Below, piece after piece: positions 22,088 to 35,302 of a DNA stretch of 64,000 bases; position 1 is the stretch's first letter; each line of letters begins with the position of its first letter. The DNA is taken from assembly GCA_963669155.1 (NCBI GenBank), contig OZ022587.1:871108-935107 (forward strand), read 5' to 3'. This stretch comes from Arbacia lixula (Eukaryota; Echinodermata; Echinoidea; Arbacioida; Arbaciidae). The notes under the pieces were generated by a model. It did no database searches. It was not told where the DNA came from and saw nothing but the letters and a program-made list of their open reading frames with translations. The position numbers and the translations under genes are program-made.

Positions 22088-23277
22088 TTTTTATTCCAAA
22101 TTTTTGTGACATGGATATCTCAACAATGCATGGGCCATATTTCATGAAATGTTCATCATGTATGGACATATATGTGAACATGTTACAGCAACATTTTCAA
22201 GGTCATGACGTCATCGTGACGTCATCTACGAGCAGTTTAATGAAAAACTATTACCTCATGTAGCTCTAGAACTGGTCATCTCTGTGTAATGAAATTTGAC
22301 ATGCATATAATTAATGAGTAGCTAATTAATTTCGTTGAAAAAAAACGCGCGCGTACGCGTACGTTAGTGCAAAAACGCGCGCGCAAAATTATAAAATGCT
22401 CCAAATCAACTCAAAATTGTTTTGCATATGTTTCAGGCCATTTCTAGCATTTCAAAAATTTCCGCGCGTGCGCGCGCGTTCGCGCGTTTTTTCGTGCGTA
22501 ACGCGAACAAAACGTCAAAATTCTGTTTTTTTACTGGATTCATGTTACTGACACTACATACAACACATCCTGTCATTTTGAGCCATTTCCATGCAATAAC
22601 AAGGTCGTGCGGGTGCGTCAAAGTTCAAAGTCTGCGCGTGCGTCAATACGTTTTTGTGTGCAAATATTGCAAAAAACATGACTACCTTCAATCGGCCATA
22701 GCTCTTCAGAATGGCCGGTGACCCCCAATTTTTTTTCGATATTCTGAAAGAGTGGGAAATGTAGATGTGATTTAATGTTCGATTTACCTTTTAAATTTAT
22801 GTTGATGTCATCACATTGCCATATGAATCGAAAAAATGATTTTTCATGTATGACGTCATGAACTTTTTTACCCGCTTTTGTGTATCTCAGTAATTCATGG
22901 TCAATTTTCTCCCAAATTTCAGTATGTTGTAGCTGAGATCTCGCTTCATAGTAGGAAATGCCTTCATTTTTCATTTTGATGACGTCTTCACGGTGTAAAT
23001 TTCATTATACGCATGAATGTCAAAATCGCACTTCCGTGTTATGTCAATGGAAGTGGTATTTATGAAATGACATGACGAGCTTCTAGGAGATGTATCTCAC
23101 TAATATGTCAAGCTTTCACTCTGAAATTTCAGTATGTTGTAGCTGAGTCTACGAGCTTTCCGGAACGTTGTCTCCATTTTTTAATCAGATGTCGGGATCA
23201 TGGTGAAATTTCAGCTTGAATATCGATTTCTTAATCATTCTAGCCCCTGCTGGGCATTACGTGTTAAGTGAATGGGA

Positions 23278-23349
23278 AGATTTGTGGCTCAATAGGTAAG
23301 GCGCCGTTTTAAGATCTCGAGGCCCCCGGTTCGATTCCTGGCGTGGGTA
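23278..23349 (+). pseudogene. tRNA-derived segment with A and B boxes
   Basis: A box 23285-23296, B box 23328-23338; same sequence as 16437-16508. Confidence 0.7.
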
Positions 23350-23700
23350 GGGTCAACTTTTGCATTCCTTTTGCAATGTTTATTTTGCCATCTTCTTCTG
23401 TTCTATGCCTCACTTTGTCATTCTCTTTGAGATTTTCTTTCCAATTCTTTTTTCTCTCACCCCATTCTCTTACATGACTATTAATCACGTTAGCATAAAC
23501 ATGTTACCATTTAGGAAATTCTCTGAAATTTTAGTATAATAGGTGCCCTATGAGCTTTCTTGAGCGCTGTCTCACATTGCTTATGGATAGTTGGTGTCAC
23601 GAATGAAGGTCTATAGTTCACCGTGCATTTTCCAGCCCATGTCTGTGCATGAATTTGCCAATGCAGACCACCTGATACTTGTCCACAAGTATGTCTCGTT

Positions 23701-23925
23701 AGGTGGTCTGTCGCCAACGACAGATCACCTCTTAATTTCGTTAGAATTTTCTTTCTTTATTTATTTATTTATTATTTATTAGGTGGTCTGTCGCCAACGA
23801 CAGATCACCTCTTAATTTCGTTAGAATTTTCTTTCTTTATTAGGTGGTCTGTCGCCAACGACAGATCACCTCTTAATTTCGTTAGAATTTTCTTTCTTTA
23901 TTTATTATTTATTTATTTTTATTCC
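23701..23925 (+). repeat. Hairpin module run (3 copies, TCG type)
   Basis: Modules start at 23701, 23781 and 23842. The first follows TCTCGTT directly with no TTTA in between; the spacers are 15-20 bp or absent. Confidence 0.9.
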
Positions 23926-25105
23926 AAATTTTTGTGACATGGATATCTCAACAATGCATAAGCCATATTACATGAAATGTTCATCATGTATGGACATATA
24001 TGTGAACATGTTACAGCAACATTTTCAAGGTCATGACGTCATCGTGACGTCATCTACGAGCAGTTTAATGAAAAACTATTACCTCATGTAGCTCTAGAAC
24101 TGGTCATCTCTGTGTAATGAAATTTGACATGCATATAATTAATGAGTAGTTAATTAATTTCATTGAAAAAAAACGCGCGCGTACGCGTACGTTAGTGCAA
24201 AAACGCGCGCGCAAAATTTTAAAATGCTCCAAATCAACTCAAAATTGTTTTGCATATGTCTCAGGCCATTTCCAGCATTTCAAAAATTTCCGCGCGTGCG
24301 CGCGCGTTCGCGCGTTTTTTCGTGCGTAACGCGAACAAAACGTCAAAATTCTGTTTTTTTACTGGATTCATGTTACTGACACTACATACAACACATCCTG
24401 TCATTTTGAGCCATTTCCATGCAATAACAAGGTCGTGCGGGTGCGTCAAAGTTCAAAGTCTGCGCGTGCGTCAATACGTTTTTGTGTGCAAATATTGCAA
24501 AAAACATGACTACCTTCAATCGGCCATAGCTCTTCAGAATGGCCAGTGACCCCCAATTTTTTTTCAATATTCTGAAAGAGTGGGAAATGTAGATGTGATT
24601 TAATGTTCGATTTACCTTTTAAATTTATGTTGATGTCATCATATTGCCATATGAATCGAAAAAATGATTTTTCATGTATGACGTCATGAACTTTTTTACC
24701 CGCTTTTGTGTATCTCAGTAATTCATGGTCAATTTTCTCCCAAATTTCAGTATGTTGTAGCTGAGACCTCGCTCCATAGTAGGAGTTGCCTTCATTTTTC
24801 ATTTTGATGACGTCTTCACGGTGTAAATTTCATTATACGCATGAATGTCAAAATCGCACTTCCGTGTTATGTCAATGGAAGTGGTATTTATGAAATGACA
24901 TGACGAGCTTCTAGGAGATGTATCTCACTAATATGTCAAGCTTTCACTCTGAAATTTCAGTATGTTGTAGCTGAGTCTACGAGCTTTCCGGAACGTTGTC
25001 TCCATTTTTTAATCAGATGTCGGGATCATGGTGAAATTTCAGCTTGAATATCGATTTCTTAATCATTCTAGCCCCTGCTGGGCATTACGTGTTAAGTGAA
25101 TGGGA

Positions 25106-25177
25106 AGATTTGTGGCTCAATAGGTAAGGCGCCGTTTTAAGATCTCGAGGCCCCCGGTTCGATTCCTGGCGTGGGTA
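25106..25177 (+). pseudogene. tRNA-derived segment with A and B boxes
   Basis: A box 25113-25124, B box 25156-25166; same sequence as 16437-16508. Confidence 0.7.
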
Positions 25178-25532
25178 GGGTCAACTTTTGCATTCCTTTT
25201 GCAATGTTTATTTTGCCATCTTCTTCTGTTCTATGCCTCACTTTGTCATTCTCTTTGAGATTTTCTTTCCAATTCTTTTTTCTCTCACCCCATTCTCTTA
25301 CATGACTATTAATCACGTTAGCATAAACATGTTACCATTTAGGAAATTCTCTGAAATTTTAGTATAATAGGTGCCCTATGAGCTTTCTTGAGCGCTGTCT
25401 CACATTGCTTATGGATAGTTGGTGTCACGAATGAAGGTCTATAGTTCACCGTGCATTTTCCAGCCCATGTCTGTGCATGAATTTGCCAATGCAGACCACC
25501 TGATACTTGTTCACAAGTATGTCTCGTTTATT

Positions 25533-25595
25533 AGGTGGTCTGCCATGCCATGGCAGATCACCTTTTAATTTCGTTAGAATTTTCTTTCATATTTA
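25533..25595 (+). repeat. Hairpin module (1 copy, CCATG type)
   Basis: Left arm AGGTGGTCTGCCATG, right arm CATGGCAGATCACCT; tail TTTCGTTAGAATTTTC, then TTTCATATTTATT instead of the usual TTTCTTTATT. Confidence 0.88.
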
Positions 25596-26919
25596 TTTTT
25601 ATTTAATGCACCCCACTTTTTTGTGGGAGGTATATCTCAACAATGCATGGACCATGTTTTATGAAATGTTCATCAAGTATACATGTACACGTGAACTTGT
25701 CACAGCAACATTTTCAAGGTCATGACGTCATCGTGACGTCATGTACGAGCAGTTTAATGAAAACCTATTACCGCATATAGCTCTAGATCCAAAAATTCAT
25801 AGGTAATGAAAATTAAGATGCATAAATTTAATGGTAATACAATTAATTTCAATGAATAAAAACGCGCGCGTACGCGTACGTTAGTGCAAAAACGCGCGCG
25901 CAAAATTTTAAAATGCTCCAAATCAACTCAAAATTGGTTTGCATATGTTTCAGGCCATTTCTAGCATTTCAAAAATTTCCGCGCGTGCGCGCGCGTTCGC
26001 GCGTTTTTTCGTGCGTAGCGCGTACGCACCGTCAAAATTCCGTTTTTTTTACTGGTTTTACATTTCTAATACTGCTACCATCACATCCTGAAATTTTGAG
26101 CCGTTTCCATGCAAAAACAAGGTCGTGAGAGTGCGTCAAAGTTGAAAGTCTGCGCGTGCGTCAATATGTTTTTGTGTGCAAATATTGCAAAAAACATGAC
26201 TACCTTCAATTGGCCAAAGCTCTTTAGAATAGCCGGTGACCCCCAATTTTTTTTTAATATTTGGAAAGAGTATGAAATGTAGATGTCATTTCATGTGTCA
26301 TTTTACCGGTAAGTACATTGTGACATCATCATATTGCCATATAAATCGAAAAAATGAATTTTCAATTATGACGTCATGAACTTTTTTACCCGATTTTGCA
26401 TATCTCAGTAATCCTTGGTCGATTTTCTCCCAAATTTCACTATGTTGTAGCTGAGACTTTCTTCTATAAAGAACTTTCATATATTTGTCATTTTGATGAT
26501 GTCTTAATGGTGTAAATTTCATTATACGCATTAGTGTTATAATCGGACGCATGTACGTGTTATGTCAATGGAAGGGGTATTTATGAAATAACATGACGAC
26601 CTACTAGGAGCTATATCTCGCTGATGTTTGAATCTTTTACTCTGAATTTTTAGTATGTTGTAGCTCAGTCTACTAACTTTCGGAATCGTGGCTCTACTTT
26701 TTAATCAGATGTCGGGATCATGGTGAAATTTCAGCTTGAATATCGATTTCTTAATCATTCTAGCCACTGCTGGCGGGCATTACGTGAAAAGTGAATGCGA
26801 AGATTTGTGGCTCAATGGGTAAGGCGATGTTATATGAACGTGCATTTACCAGCCCATGCCAGTGCATGAATTTGCTAATGCAGACCACCTTATACTTGTC
26901 CACAAGTATGTCTCGTTTA
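25596..26919 (+). repeat. Divergent satellite unit U16 (1,324 bp), B box deleted
   Basis: Opens with TTTAATGCACCCCAC instead of TTTATTCCAAATT. The body is diverged along its length. An A-box match (TGGCTCAATGGG near 26809) is kept, but the sequence jumps from GGCGATGTTATATG to ACGTGCATTTACCAG, removing the B box and about 330 bp. Copied at 50675-51998. Confidence 0.93.
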
Positions 26920-28110
26920 TTTTTATTCCAAATTTTTGTGACATGGATATCTCAACAATGCATAGGCCATATTTCATAAAAATGTTCATCATGTATGGAC
27001 ATATATGTGAACATGTTACAGCAACATTTTCAAGGTCATGACGTCATCGTGACGTCATCTACGAGCAGTTTAATGAAAAACTATTACCTCATGTAGCTCT
27101 AGAACTGGTCATCTCTGTGTAATGAAATTTGACATGCATATAATTAATGAGTAGCTAATTAATTTCATCGAAAAAAAACGCGCGCGTACGCGTACGTTAG
27201 TGCAAAAACGCGCGCGCAAAATTTTAAAATGCTCCAAATCAACTCAAAATTGTTTTGCATATGTTTCAGGCCATTTCTAGCATTTCAAAAATTTCCGCGC
27301 GTGCGCGCGCGTTCGCGCGTTTTTTCGTGCGTAACGCGAACAAAACGTCAAAATTCTGTTTTTTTACTGGATTCATGTTACTGACACTACATACAACACA
27401 TCCTGTCATTTTGAGCCATTTCCATGCAATAACAAGGTCGTGCGGGTGCGTCAAAGTTCAAAGTCTGCGCGTGCGTCAATACGTTTTTGTGTGCAAATAT
27501 TGCAAAAAACATGACTACCTTCAATCGGCCATAGCTCTTCAGAATGGCCGGTGACCCCCAATTTTTTTTCAATATTCTGAAAGAGTGGGAAATGTAGATG
27601 TGATTTAATGTTCGATTTACCTTTTAAATTTATGTTGATGTCATCATATTGCCATATGAATCGAAAAAATGATTTTTCATGTATGACGTCATGAACTTTT
27701 TTACCCGCTTTTGTGTATCTCAGTAATTCATGGTCAATTTTCTCCCAAATTTCAGTATGTTGTAGCTGAGACCTCGCTCCATAGTAGATGTTGCCTTCAT
27801 TTTTCATTTTGATGACGTCTTCACGGTGTAAATTTCATTATACGCATGAATGTCAAAATCGCACTTCCGTGTTATGTCAATGGAAGTGGTATTTATGAAA
27901 TGACATGACGAGCTTCTAGGAGATGTATCTCACTAATATGTCAAGCTTTCACTCTGAAATTTCAGTATATTGTAGCTGAGTCTACGAGCTTTCCGAAACG
28001 TTGTCTCCATTTTTTAATCAGATGTCGGGATCATGGTGAAATTTCAGCTTGAATATCGATTTCTTAATCATTCTAGCCCCTGCTGGGCATTACGTGTTAA
28101 GTGAATGGGA

Positions 28111-28182
28111 AGATTTGTGGCTCAATAGGTAAGGCGCCGTTTTAAGATCTCGAGGCCCCCGGTTCGATTCCTGGCGTGGGTA
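28111..28182 (+). pseudogene. tRNA-derived segment with A and B boxes
   Basis: A box 28118-28129, B box 28161-28171; same sequence as 16437-16508. Confidence 0.7.
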
Positions 28183-28532
28183 GGGTCAACTTTTGCATTC
28201 CTTTTGCAATGTTTATTTTGCCATCTTCTTCTGTTCTATGCCTCACTTTGTCATTCTCTTTGAGATTTTCTTTCCAATTCTTTTTCTCTCACCCCATTCT
28301 CTTACATGACTATTAATCACGTTAGCATAAACATGTTACCATTTAGGAAATTCTCTGAAATTTTAGTATAATAGGTGCCCTATGAGCTTTCTTGAGCGCT
28401 GTCTCACATTGCTTATGGATAGTTGGTGTCACGAATGAAGGTCTATAGTTCACCGTGCATTTTCCAGCCCATGTCTGTGCATGAATTTGCCAATGCAGAC
28501 CACCTGATACTTGTCCACAAGTATGTCTCGTT

Positions 28533-28671
28533 AGGTGGTCTGTCGCCAACGACAGATCACCTCTTAATTTCGTTAGAATTTTCTTTCTTTATTTATTAGG
28601 TGGTCTGTCGCCAACGACAGATCACCTCTTAATTTCGTTAGAATTTTCTTTCTTTATTATTTATTTATTTA
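28533..28671 (+). repeat. Hairpin module run (2 copies, TCG type)
   Basis: Modules start at 28533 and 28598; the first follows TCTCGTT directly. Confidence 0.9.
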
Positions 28672-30294
28672 TTTTTATTCCAAATTTTTGTGACATGGAT
28701 ATCTCAACAATGCATTAGCCATATTTCATGAAATGTTCATCATGTATGGACATATATGTGAACATGTTACAGCAACATTTTCAAGGTCATGACGTCATCG
28801 TGACGTCATCTACGAGCAGTTTAATGAAAAACTATTACCTCATGTAGCTCTAGAACTGGTCATCTCTGTGTAATGAAATTTGACATGCATATAATTAATG
28901 AGTAGCTAATTAATTTCATTGAAAAAAAACGCGCGCGTACGCGTACGTTAGTGCAAAAACGCGCGCGCAAAATTTTAAAATGCTCCAAATCAACTCAAAA
29001 TTGTTTTGCATATGTTTCAGGCCATTTCTAGCATTTCAAAAATTTCCGCGCGTGCGCGCGCGTTCGCGCGTTTTTTCGTGCGTAACGCGAACAAAACGTC
29101 AAAATTCTGTTTTTTTACTGGATTCATGTTACTGACACTACATACAACACATCCTGTCATTTTGAGCCATTTCCATGCAATAACAAGGTCGTGCGGGTGC
29201 GTCAAAGTTCAAAGTCTGCGCGTGCGTCAATACGTTTTTGTGTGCAAATATTGCAAAAAACATGACTACCTTCAATCGGCCATAGCTCTTCAGAATGGCC
29301 GGTGACCCCCAATTTTTTTTCAATATTCTGAAAGAGTGGGAAATGTAGATGTGATTTAATGTTCGATTTACCTTTTAAATTTATGTTGATGTCATCATAT
29401 TGCCATATGAATCGAAAAAATGATTTTTCATGTATGACGTCATGAACTTTTTTACCCGCTTTTGTGTATCTCAGTAATTCATGGTCAATTTTCTCCCAAA
29501 TTTCAGTATGTTGTAGCTGAGACCTCGCTCCATAGTAGAAGTTGCCTTCATTTTTCATTTTGATGACGTCTTCACGGTGTAAATTTCATTATACGCATGA
29601 ATGTCAAAATCGCACTTCCGTGTTATGTCAATGGAAGTGGTATTTATGAAATGACATGACGAGCTTCTAGGAGATGTATCTCACTAATATGTCAAGCTTT
29701 CACTCTGAAATTTCAGTATGTTGTAGCTGAGTCTACGAGCTTTCCGGAACGTTGTCTCCATTTTTTAATGAGATGTCGGGATCATGGTGAAATTTCAGCT
29801 TGAATATCGATTTCTTAATCATTCTAGCCCCTGCTGGGCATTACGTGTTAAGTGAATGGGAAGATTTGTGGCTCAATAGGTAAGGCGCCGTTTTAAGATC
29901 TCGAGGCCCCCGGTTCGATTCCTGGCGTGGGTAGGGTCAACTTTTGCATTCCTTTTGCAATGTTTATTTTGCCATCTTCTTCTGTTCTATGCCTCACTTT
30001 GTCATTCTCTTTGAGATTTTCTTTCCAATTCTTTTTTCTCTCACCCCATTCTCTTACATGACTATTAATCACGTTAGCATAAACATGTTACCATTTAGGA
30101 AATTCTCTGAAATTTTAGTATAATAGGTGCCCTATGAGCTTTCTTGAGCGCTGTCTCACATTGCTTATGGATAGTTGGTGTCACGAATGAAGGTCTATAG
30201 TTCACCGTGCATTTTCCAGCCCATGTCTGTGCATGAATTTGCCAATGCAGACCACCTGATACTTGTCCACAAGTATGTCTCGTTTATTTATTTA
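28672..30294 (+). repeat. Satellite unit U18 (1,623 bp)
   Basis: Common class; ATGCATTAGCC near 28710 and TTAATGAGATGTC near 29764 are shared with its copy at 53751. No modules. Confidence 0.95.
29862..29933 (+). pseudogene. tRNA-derived segment with A and B boxes
   Basis: A box 29869-29880, B box 29912-29922; same sequence as 16437-16508. Confidence 0.7.
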
Positions 30295-31485
30295 TTTTTA
30301 TTCCAAATTTTTGTGACATGGATATCTCAACAATGCATACGCCACATCTCATGAAATGTTCATCATGTATGGACATATATGTGAACATGTTACAGCAACA
30401 TTTTCAAGGTCATGACGTCATCGTGACGTCATCTACGAGCAGTTTAATGAAAAACTATTACCTCATGTAGCTCTAGAACTGGTCATCTCTGTGTAATGAA
30501 ATTTGACATGCATATAATTAATGAGTAGCTAATTAATTTCATTGAAAAAAAAACGCGCGCGTACGCGTACGTTAGTGTAAAAACGCGCGCGCAAAATTTC
30601 AAAATGCTCAAAATCAACTCAAAATTGTTTTGCATATGTTTCAGGCCATTTCTAGCATTTCAAAAATTTCCGCGCGTGCGCGCGCGTTCGCGCGTTTTTT
30701 CGTGCGTAACGCGAACAAAACGTCAAAATTCTGTTTTTTTACTGGATTCATGTTACTGACACTACATACAAAACATCCTGTCATTTTGAGCCATTTCCAT
30801 GCAATAACAAGGTCGTGCGGGTGCGTCAAAGTTCAAAGTCTGCGCGTGCGTCAATACGTTTTTGTACGCAAATATTGCAAAAAACATGACTACCTTCAAT
30901 CGGCCATAGCTCTTCAGAATGGCCGGTGACCCCCAATTTTTTTTCAATATTCTGAAAGAGTGGGAAATGTAAATGTGATTTAATGTTCGATTTACCTTTT
31001 AAATTTATGTTGATGTCATCATATTGCCATATTAATCGAAAAAATGATTTTTCATGTATGACGTCATGAACTTTTTTACCCGCTTTTGTGTATCTCAGTA
31101 ATTCATGGTCAATTTTCTCCCAAATTTCAGTATGTTGTAGCTGAGACCTCGCTCCATAGTAGGAGTTGCCTTCATTTTTCATTTTGATGACGTCTTTACG
31201 GTGTAAATTTCATTATACGCATGAATGTCAAAATCGCACTTCCGTGTTATGTCAATGGAAGTGGTATTTATGAAATGACATGACGAGCTTCTAGGAGATG
31301 TATCTCACTTATATGTCAAGCTTTCACTCTGAAATTTCAGTATGTTGTAGCTGAGTCTACGAGCTTTCCGGAACGTTGTCTCCATTTTTTAATCAGATGT
31401 CGGGATCATGGTGAAATTTCAGCTTGAATATCGATTTCTTAATCATTCTAGCCCCTGCTGGGCATTACGTGTTAAGTGAATGGGA

Positions 31486-31557
31486 AGATTTGTGGCTCAA
31501 TAGGTAAGGCGCCGTTTTAAGATCTCGAGGCCCCCGGTTCGATTCCTGGCGTGGGTA
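31486..31557 (+). pseudogene. tRNA-derived segment with A and B boxes
   Basis: A box 31493-31504, B box 31536-31546; same sequence as 16437-16508. Confidence 0.7.
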
Positions 31558-31908
31558 GGGTCAACTTTTGCATTCCTTTTGCAATGTTTATTTTGCCATC
31601 TTCTTCTGTTCTATGCCTCACTTTGTCATTCTCTTTGAGATTTTCTTTCCAATTCTTTTTTCTCTCACCCCATTCTCTTACATGACTATTAATCACGTTA
31701 GCATAAACATGTTACCATTTAGGAAATTCTCTGAAATTTTAGTATAATAGGTGCCCTATGAGCTTTCTTGAGCGCTGTCTCACATTGCTTATGGATAGTT
31801 GGTGTCACGAATGAAGGTCTATAGTTCACCGTGCATTTTCCAGCCCATGTCTGTGCATGAATTTGCCAATGCAGACCACCTGATACTTGTCCACAAGTAT
31901 GTCTCGTT

Positions 31909-32050
31909 AGGTGGTCTGTCGCCAACGACAGATCACCTCTTAATTTCGTTAGAATTTTCTTTCTTTATTATTTATTTATTAGGTGGTCTGTCGCCAACGA
32001 CAGATCACCTCTTAATTTCGTTAGAATTTTCTTTCTTTATTATTTATTTA
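31909..32050 (+). repeat. Hairpin module run (2 copies, TCG type)
   Basis: Modules start at 31909 and 31981. The second is missing from the duplicated copy at 56988. Confidence 0.9.
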
Positions 32051-33671
32051 TTTTTATTCCAAATTTTTGTGACATGGATATCTCAACAATGCATGGGCCA
32101 TATTTCATGAAATGTTCATCATGTATGGACATATATGTGAACATGTTACAGCAACATTTTCAAGGTCATGACGTCATCGTGACGTCATCTACGAGCAGTT
32201 TAATGAAAAACTATTACCTCATGTAGCTCTAGAACTGGTCATCTCTGTGTAATGAAATTTGACATGCATATAATTAATGAGTAGTTAATTAATTTCATTG
32301 AAAAAAAACGCGCGCGTACGCGTACGTTAGTGCAAAAACGCGCGCGCAAAATTTTAAAATGCTCAGAATCAACTCAAAATTGTTTTGCATATGTTTCAGG
32401 CCATTTCTAGCATTTTAAAAATTTCCGCGCGTGCGCGCGCGTTCGCGCGTTTTTTCGTGCGTAACGCGAACAAAACGTCAAAATTCTGTTTTTTTACTGG
32501 ATTCATGTTACTGACACTACATACAACACATCCTGTCATTTTGAGCCATTTCCATGCAATAACAAGGTCGTGCGGGTGCGTCAAAGTTCAAAGTCTGCGC
32601 GTGCGTCAATACGTTTTTGTGTGCAAATATTGCAAAAAACATGACTACCTTCAATCGGCCATAGCTCTTCAGAATGGCCGGTGACCCCCAATTTTTTTTC
32701 AATATTCTGAAAGAGTGGGAAATGTAGATGTGATTTAATGTTCGATTTACCTTTTAAATTTATGTTGATGTCATCATATTGCCATATGAATCGAAAAAAT
32801 GATTTTTCATGTATGACGTCATGAACTTTTTTGACCCGCTTTTGTGTATCTCAGTAATTCATGGTCAATTTTCTCCCAAATTTCAGTATGTTGTAGCTGA
32901 GACCTCGCTCCATAGTAGAAGTTGCCTTCATTTTTCATTTTGATGACGTCTTCACGGTGTAAATTTCATTATACGCATGAATGTCAAAATCGCACTTCCG
33001 TGTTATGTCAATGGAAGTGGTATTTATGAAATGACATGACGAGCTTCTAGGAGATGTATCTCACTAATATGTCAAGCTTTCACTCTGAAATTTCAGTATG
33101 TTGTAGCTGAGTCTACGAGCTTTCCGGGACGTTGTCTCCATTTTTTAATCAGATGTCGGGATCATGGTGAAATTTCAGCTTGAATATCGATTTCTTAATC
33201 ATTCTAGCCCCTGCTGGGCATTACGTGTTAAGTGAATGGGAAGATTTGTGGCTCAATAGGTAAGGCGCCGTTTTAAGATCTCGAGGCCCCCGGTTCGATT
33301 CCTGGCGTGGGTAGGGTCAACTTTTGCATTCCTTTTGCAATGTTTATTTTGCCATCTTCTTCTGTTCTATGCCTCACTTTGTCATTCTCTTTGAGATTTT
33401 CTTTCCAATTCTTTTTTCTCTCACCCCATTCTCTTACATGACTATTAATCACGTTAGCATAAACATGTTACCATTTTAGGAAATTCTCTGAAATTTTAGT
33501 ATAATAGGTGCCCTATGAGCTTTCTTGAGCGCTGTCTCACATTGCTTATGGATAGTTGGTGTCACGAATGAAGGTCTATAGTTCACCGTGCATTTTCCAG
33601 CCCATGTCTGTGCATGAATTTGCCAATGCAGACCACCTGATACTTGTCCACAAGTATGTCTCGTTTATTTA
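32051..33671 (+). repeat. Satellite unit U20 (1,621 bp), absent from the downstream duplicate
   Basis: Common class; CTCAGAATCAAC near 32363 and TTTTTTGACCCGC near 32827 are private. This is the one unit of the 25.5-40.6 kb run that has no counterpart in 50.6-64.0 kb. Confidence 0.95.
33242..33313 (+). pseudogene. tRNA-derived segment with A and B boxes
   Basis: A box 33249-33260, B box 33292-33302; same sequence as 16437-16508. Confidence 0.7.
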
Positions 33672-35302
33672 TTTTTATTCCAAATTTTTGTGGCATGGAT
33701 ATCTCAACAATGCATAGGCCATATTTCATGAAATGTTCATCATGTATGGACATATATGTGAACATGTTACAGCAACATTTTCAAGGTCATGACGTCATCG
33801 TGACGTCATCTACGAGCAGTTTAATGAAAAACTATTACCTCATGTAGCTCTAGAACTGGTCATCTCTGTGTAATGAAATTTTACATGCATATAATTAATG
33901 AGTAGCTAATTAATTTCATTGAAAAAAAACGCGCGCGTACGCGTACGTTAGTGCAAAAACGCGCGCGCAAAATTTTAAAATGCTCCAAATCAACTCAAAA
34001 TTGTTTTGCATATGTTTCAGGCCATTTCTAGCATTTCAAAAATTTCCGCGCGTGCGCGCGCGTTCGCGCGTTTTTTCGTGCGTAACGCGAACAAAACGTC
34101 AAAATTCTGTTTTTTTACTGGATTCATGTTACTGACACTACATACAATACATCCTGTCATTTTGAGCCATTTCCATGCAATAACAAGGTCGTGCGGGTGC
34201 GTCAAAGTTCAAAGTCTGCGCGTGCGTCAATACGTTTTTGTGTGCAAATATTGCAAAAAACATGACTACCTTCAATCGGCCATAGCTCTTCAGAATGGCC
34301 GGTGACCCCCAATTTTTTTTCAATATTCTGAAAGAGTGGGAAATGTAGATGTGATTTAATGTTCGATTTACCTTTTAAATTTATGTTGATGTCATCATAT
34401 TGCCATATGAATCGAAAAAATAATTTTTTTATGTATGACGTCATGAACTTTTTTACCCGCTTTTGTGTATCTCAGTAATTCATGGTCAATTTTCTCCCAA
34501 ATTTCAGTATGTTGTAGCTGAGACCTCGCTCCATAGTAGGAGTTGCCTTCATTTTTCATTTTGATGACGTCTTCACGGTGTAAATTTCATTATACGCATG
34601 AATGTCAAAATCGCACTTCCGTGTTATGTCAATGGAAGTGGTATTTATGAAATGACATGACGAGCTTCTAGGAGATGTATCTCACTAATATGTCAAGCTT
34701 TCACTCTGAAATTTCAGTATGTTGTAGCTGAGTCTACGAGCTTTCCGGAGCGTTGTCTCCATTTTTTAATCAGATGTCGGGATCATGGTGAAATTTCAGC
34801 TTGAATATCGATTTCTTAATCATTCTAGCCCCTGCTGGGCATTACGTGTTAAGTGAATGGGAAGATTTGTGGCTCAATAGGTAAGGCGCCGTTTTAAGAT
34901 CTCGAGGCCCCCGGTTCGATTCCTGGCGTGGGTAGGGTCAACTTTTGCATTCCTTTTGCAATGTTTATTTTGCCATCTTCTTCTGTTCTATGCCTCACTT
35001 TGTCATTCTCTTTGAGATTTTCTTTCCAATTCTTTTTTCTCTCACCCCATTCTCTTACATGACTATTAATCACGTTAGCATAAACATGTTACCATTTAGG
35101 AAATTCTCTGAAATTTTAGTATAATAGGTGCCCTATGAGCTTTCTTGAGCGCTGTCTCACATTGCTTATGGATAGTTGGTGTCACGAATGAAGGTCTATA
35201 GTTCACCGTGCATTTTCCAGCCCATGTCTGTGCATGAATTTGCCAATGCAGACCACCTGATACTTGTCCACAAGTATGTCTCGTTTATTTATTATTTATT
35301 TA
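33672..35302 (+). repeat. Satellite unit U21 (1,631 bp)
   Basis: Common class; TTTGTGGCATGG near 33688 and AATAATTTTTTTATG near 34419 are shared with its copy at 57066. Confidence 0.95.
34863..34934 (+). pseudogene. tRNA-derived segment with A and B boxes
   Basis: A box 34870-34881, B box 34913-34923; same sequence as 16437-16508. Confidence 0.7.

Larger units (their letters stand above)
22088..23925 (+). repeat. Satellite unit U14 (1,838 bp), three modules
   Basis: Common class; CATCACATTGCC near 22810 and GATCTCGCTTCATAG near 22938 are private changes. The excess length is the module run. Confidence 0.95.
23926..25595 (+). repeat. Satellite unit U15 (1,670 bp), one module
   Basis: Common class; GCATATGTCTCAGG near 24252 and GGCCAGTGACC near 24541. 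The end (CTTGTTCACAAG and a CCATG-type module) is also found at 50589-50674. Confidence 0.95.
26920..28671 (+). repeat. Satellite unit U17 (1,752 bp), two modules
   Basis: Common class; CATAAAAATGTTC near 26975 is a private change shared only with its copy at 51999. Confidence 0.95.
25533..31978 (+). repeat. Duplicated block, first copy (partner 50612-57057)
   Basis: About 6.4 kb covering a module, U16, U17, U18 and U19 recurs at a constant offset of 25,079 bp. Every marker I compared, including private changes, is shared. The left limit is near the junction of U15/U30, the right limit is the first module of U19/U34. Confidence 0.92.
30295..32050 (+). repeat. Satellite unit U19 (1,756 bp), two modules
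   Basis: Common class with several private changes, such as CATACGCCACATCTC near 30336 and TTTGTACGC near 30862, repeated in its copy at 55374, which has only one module. Confidence 0.95.
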
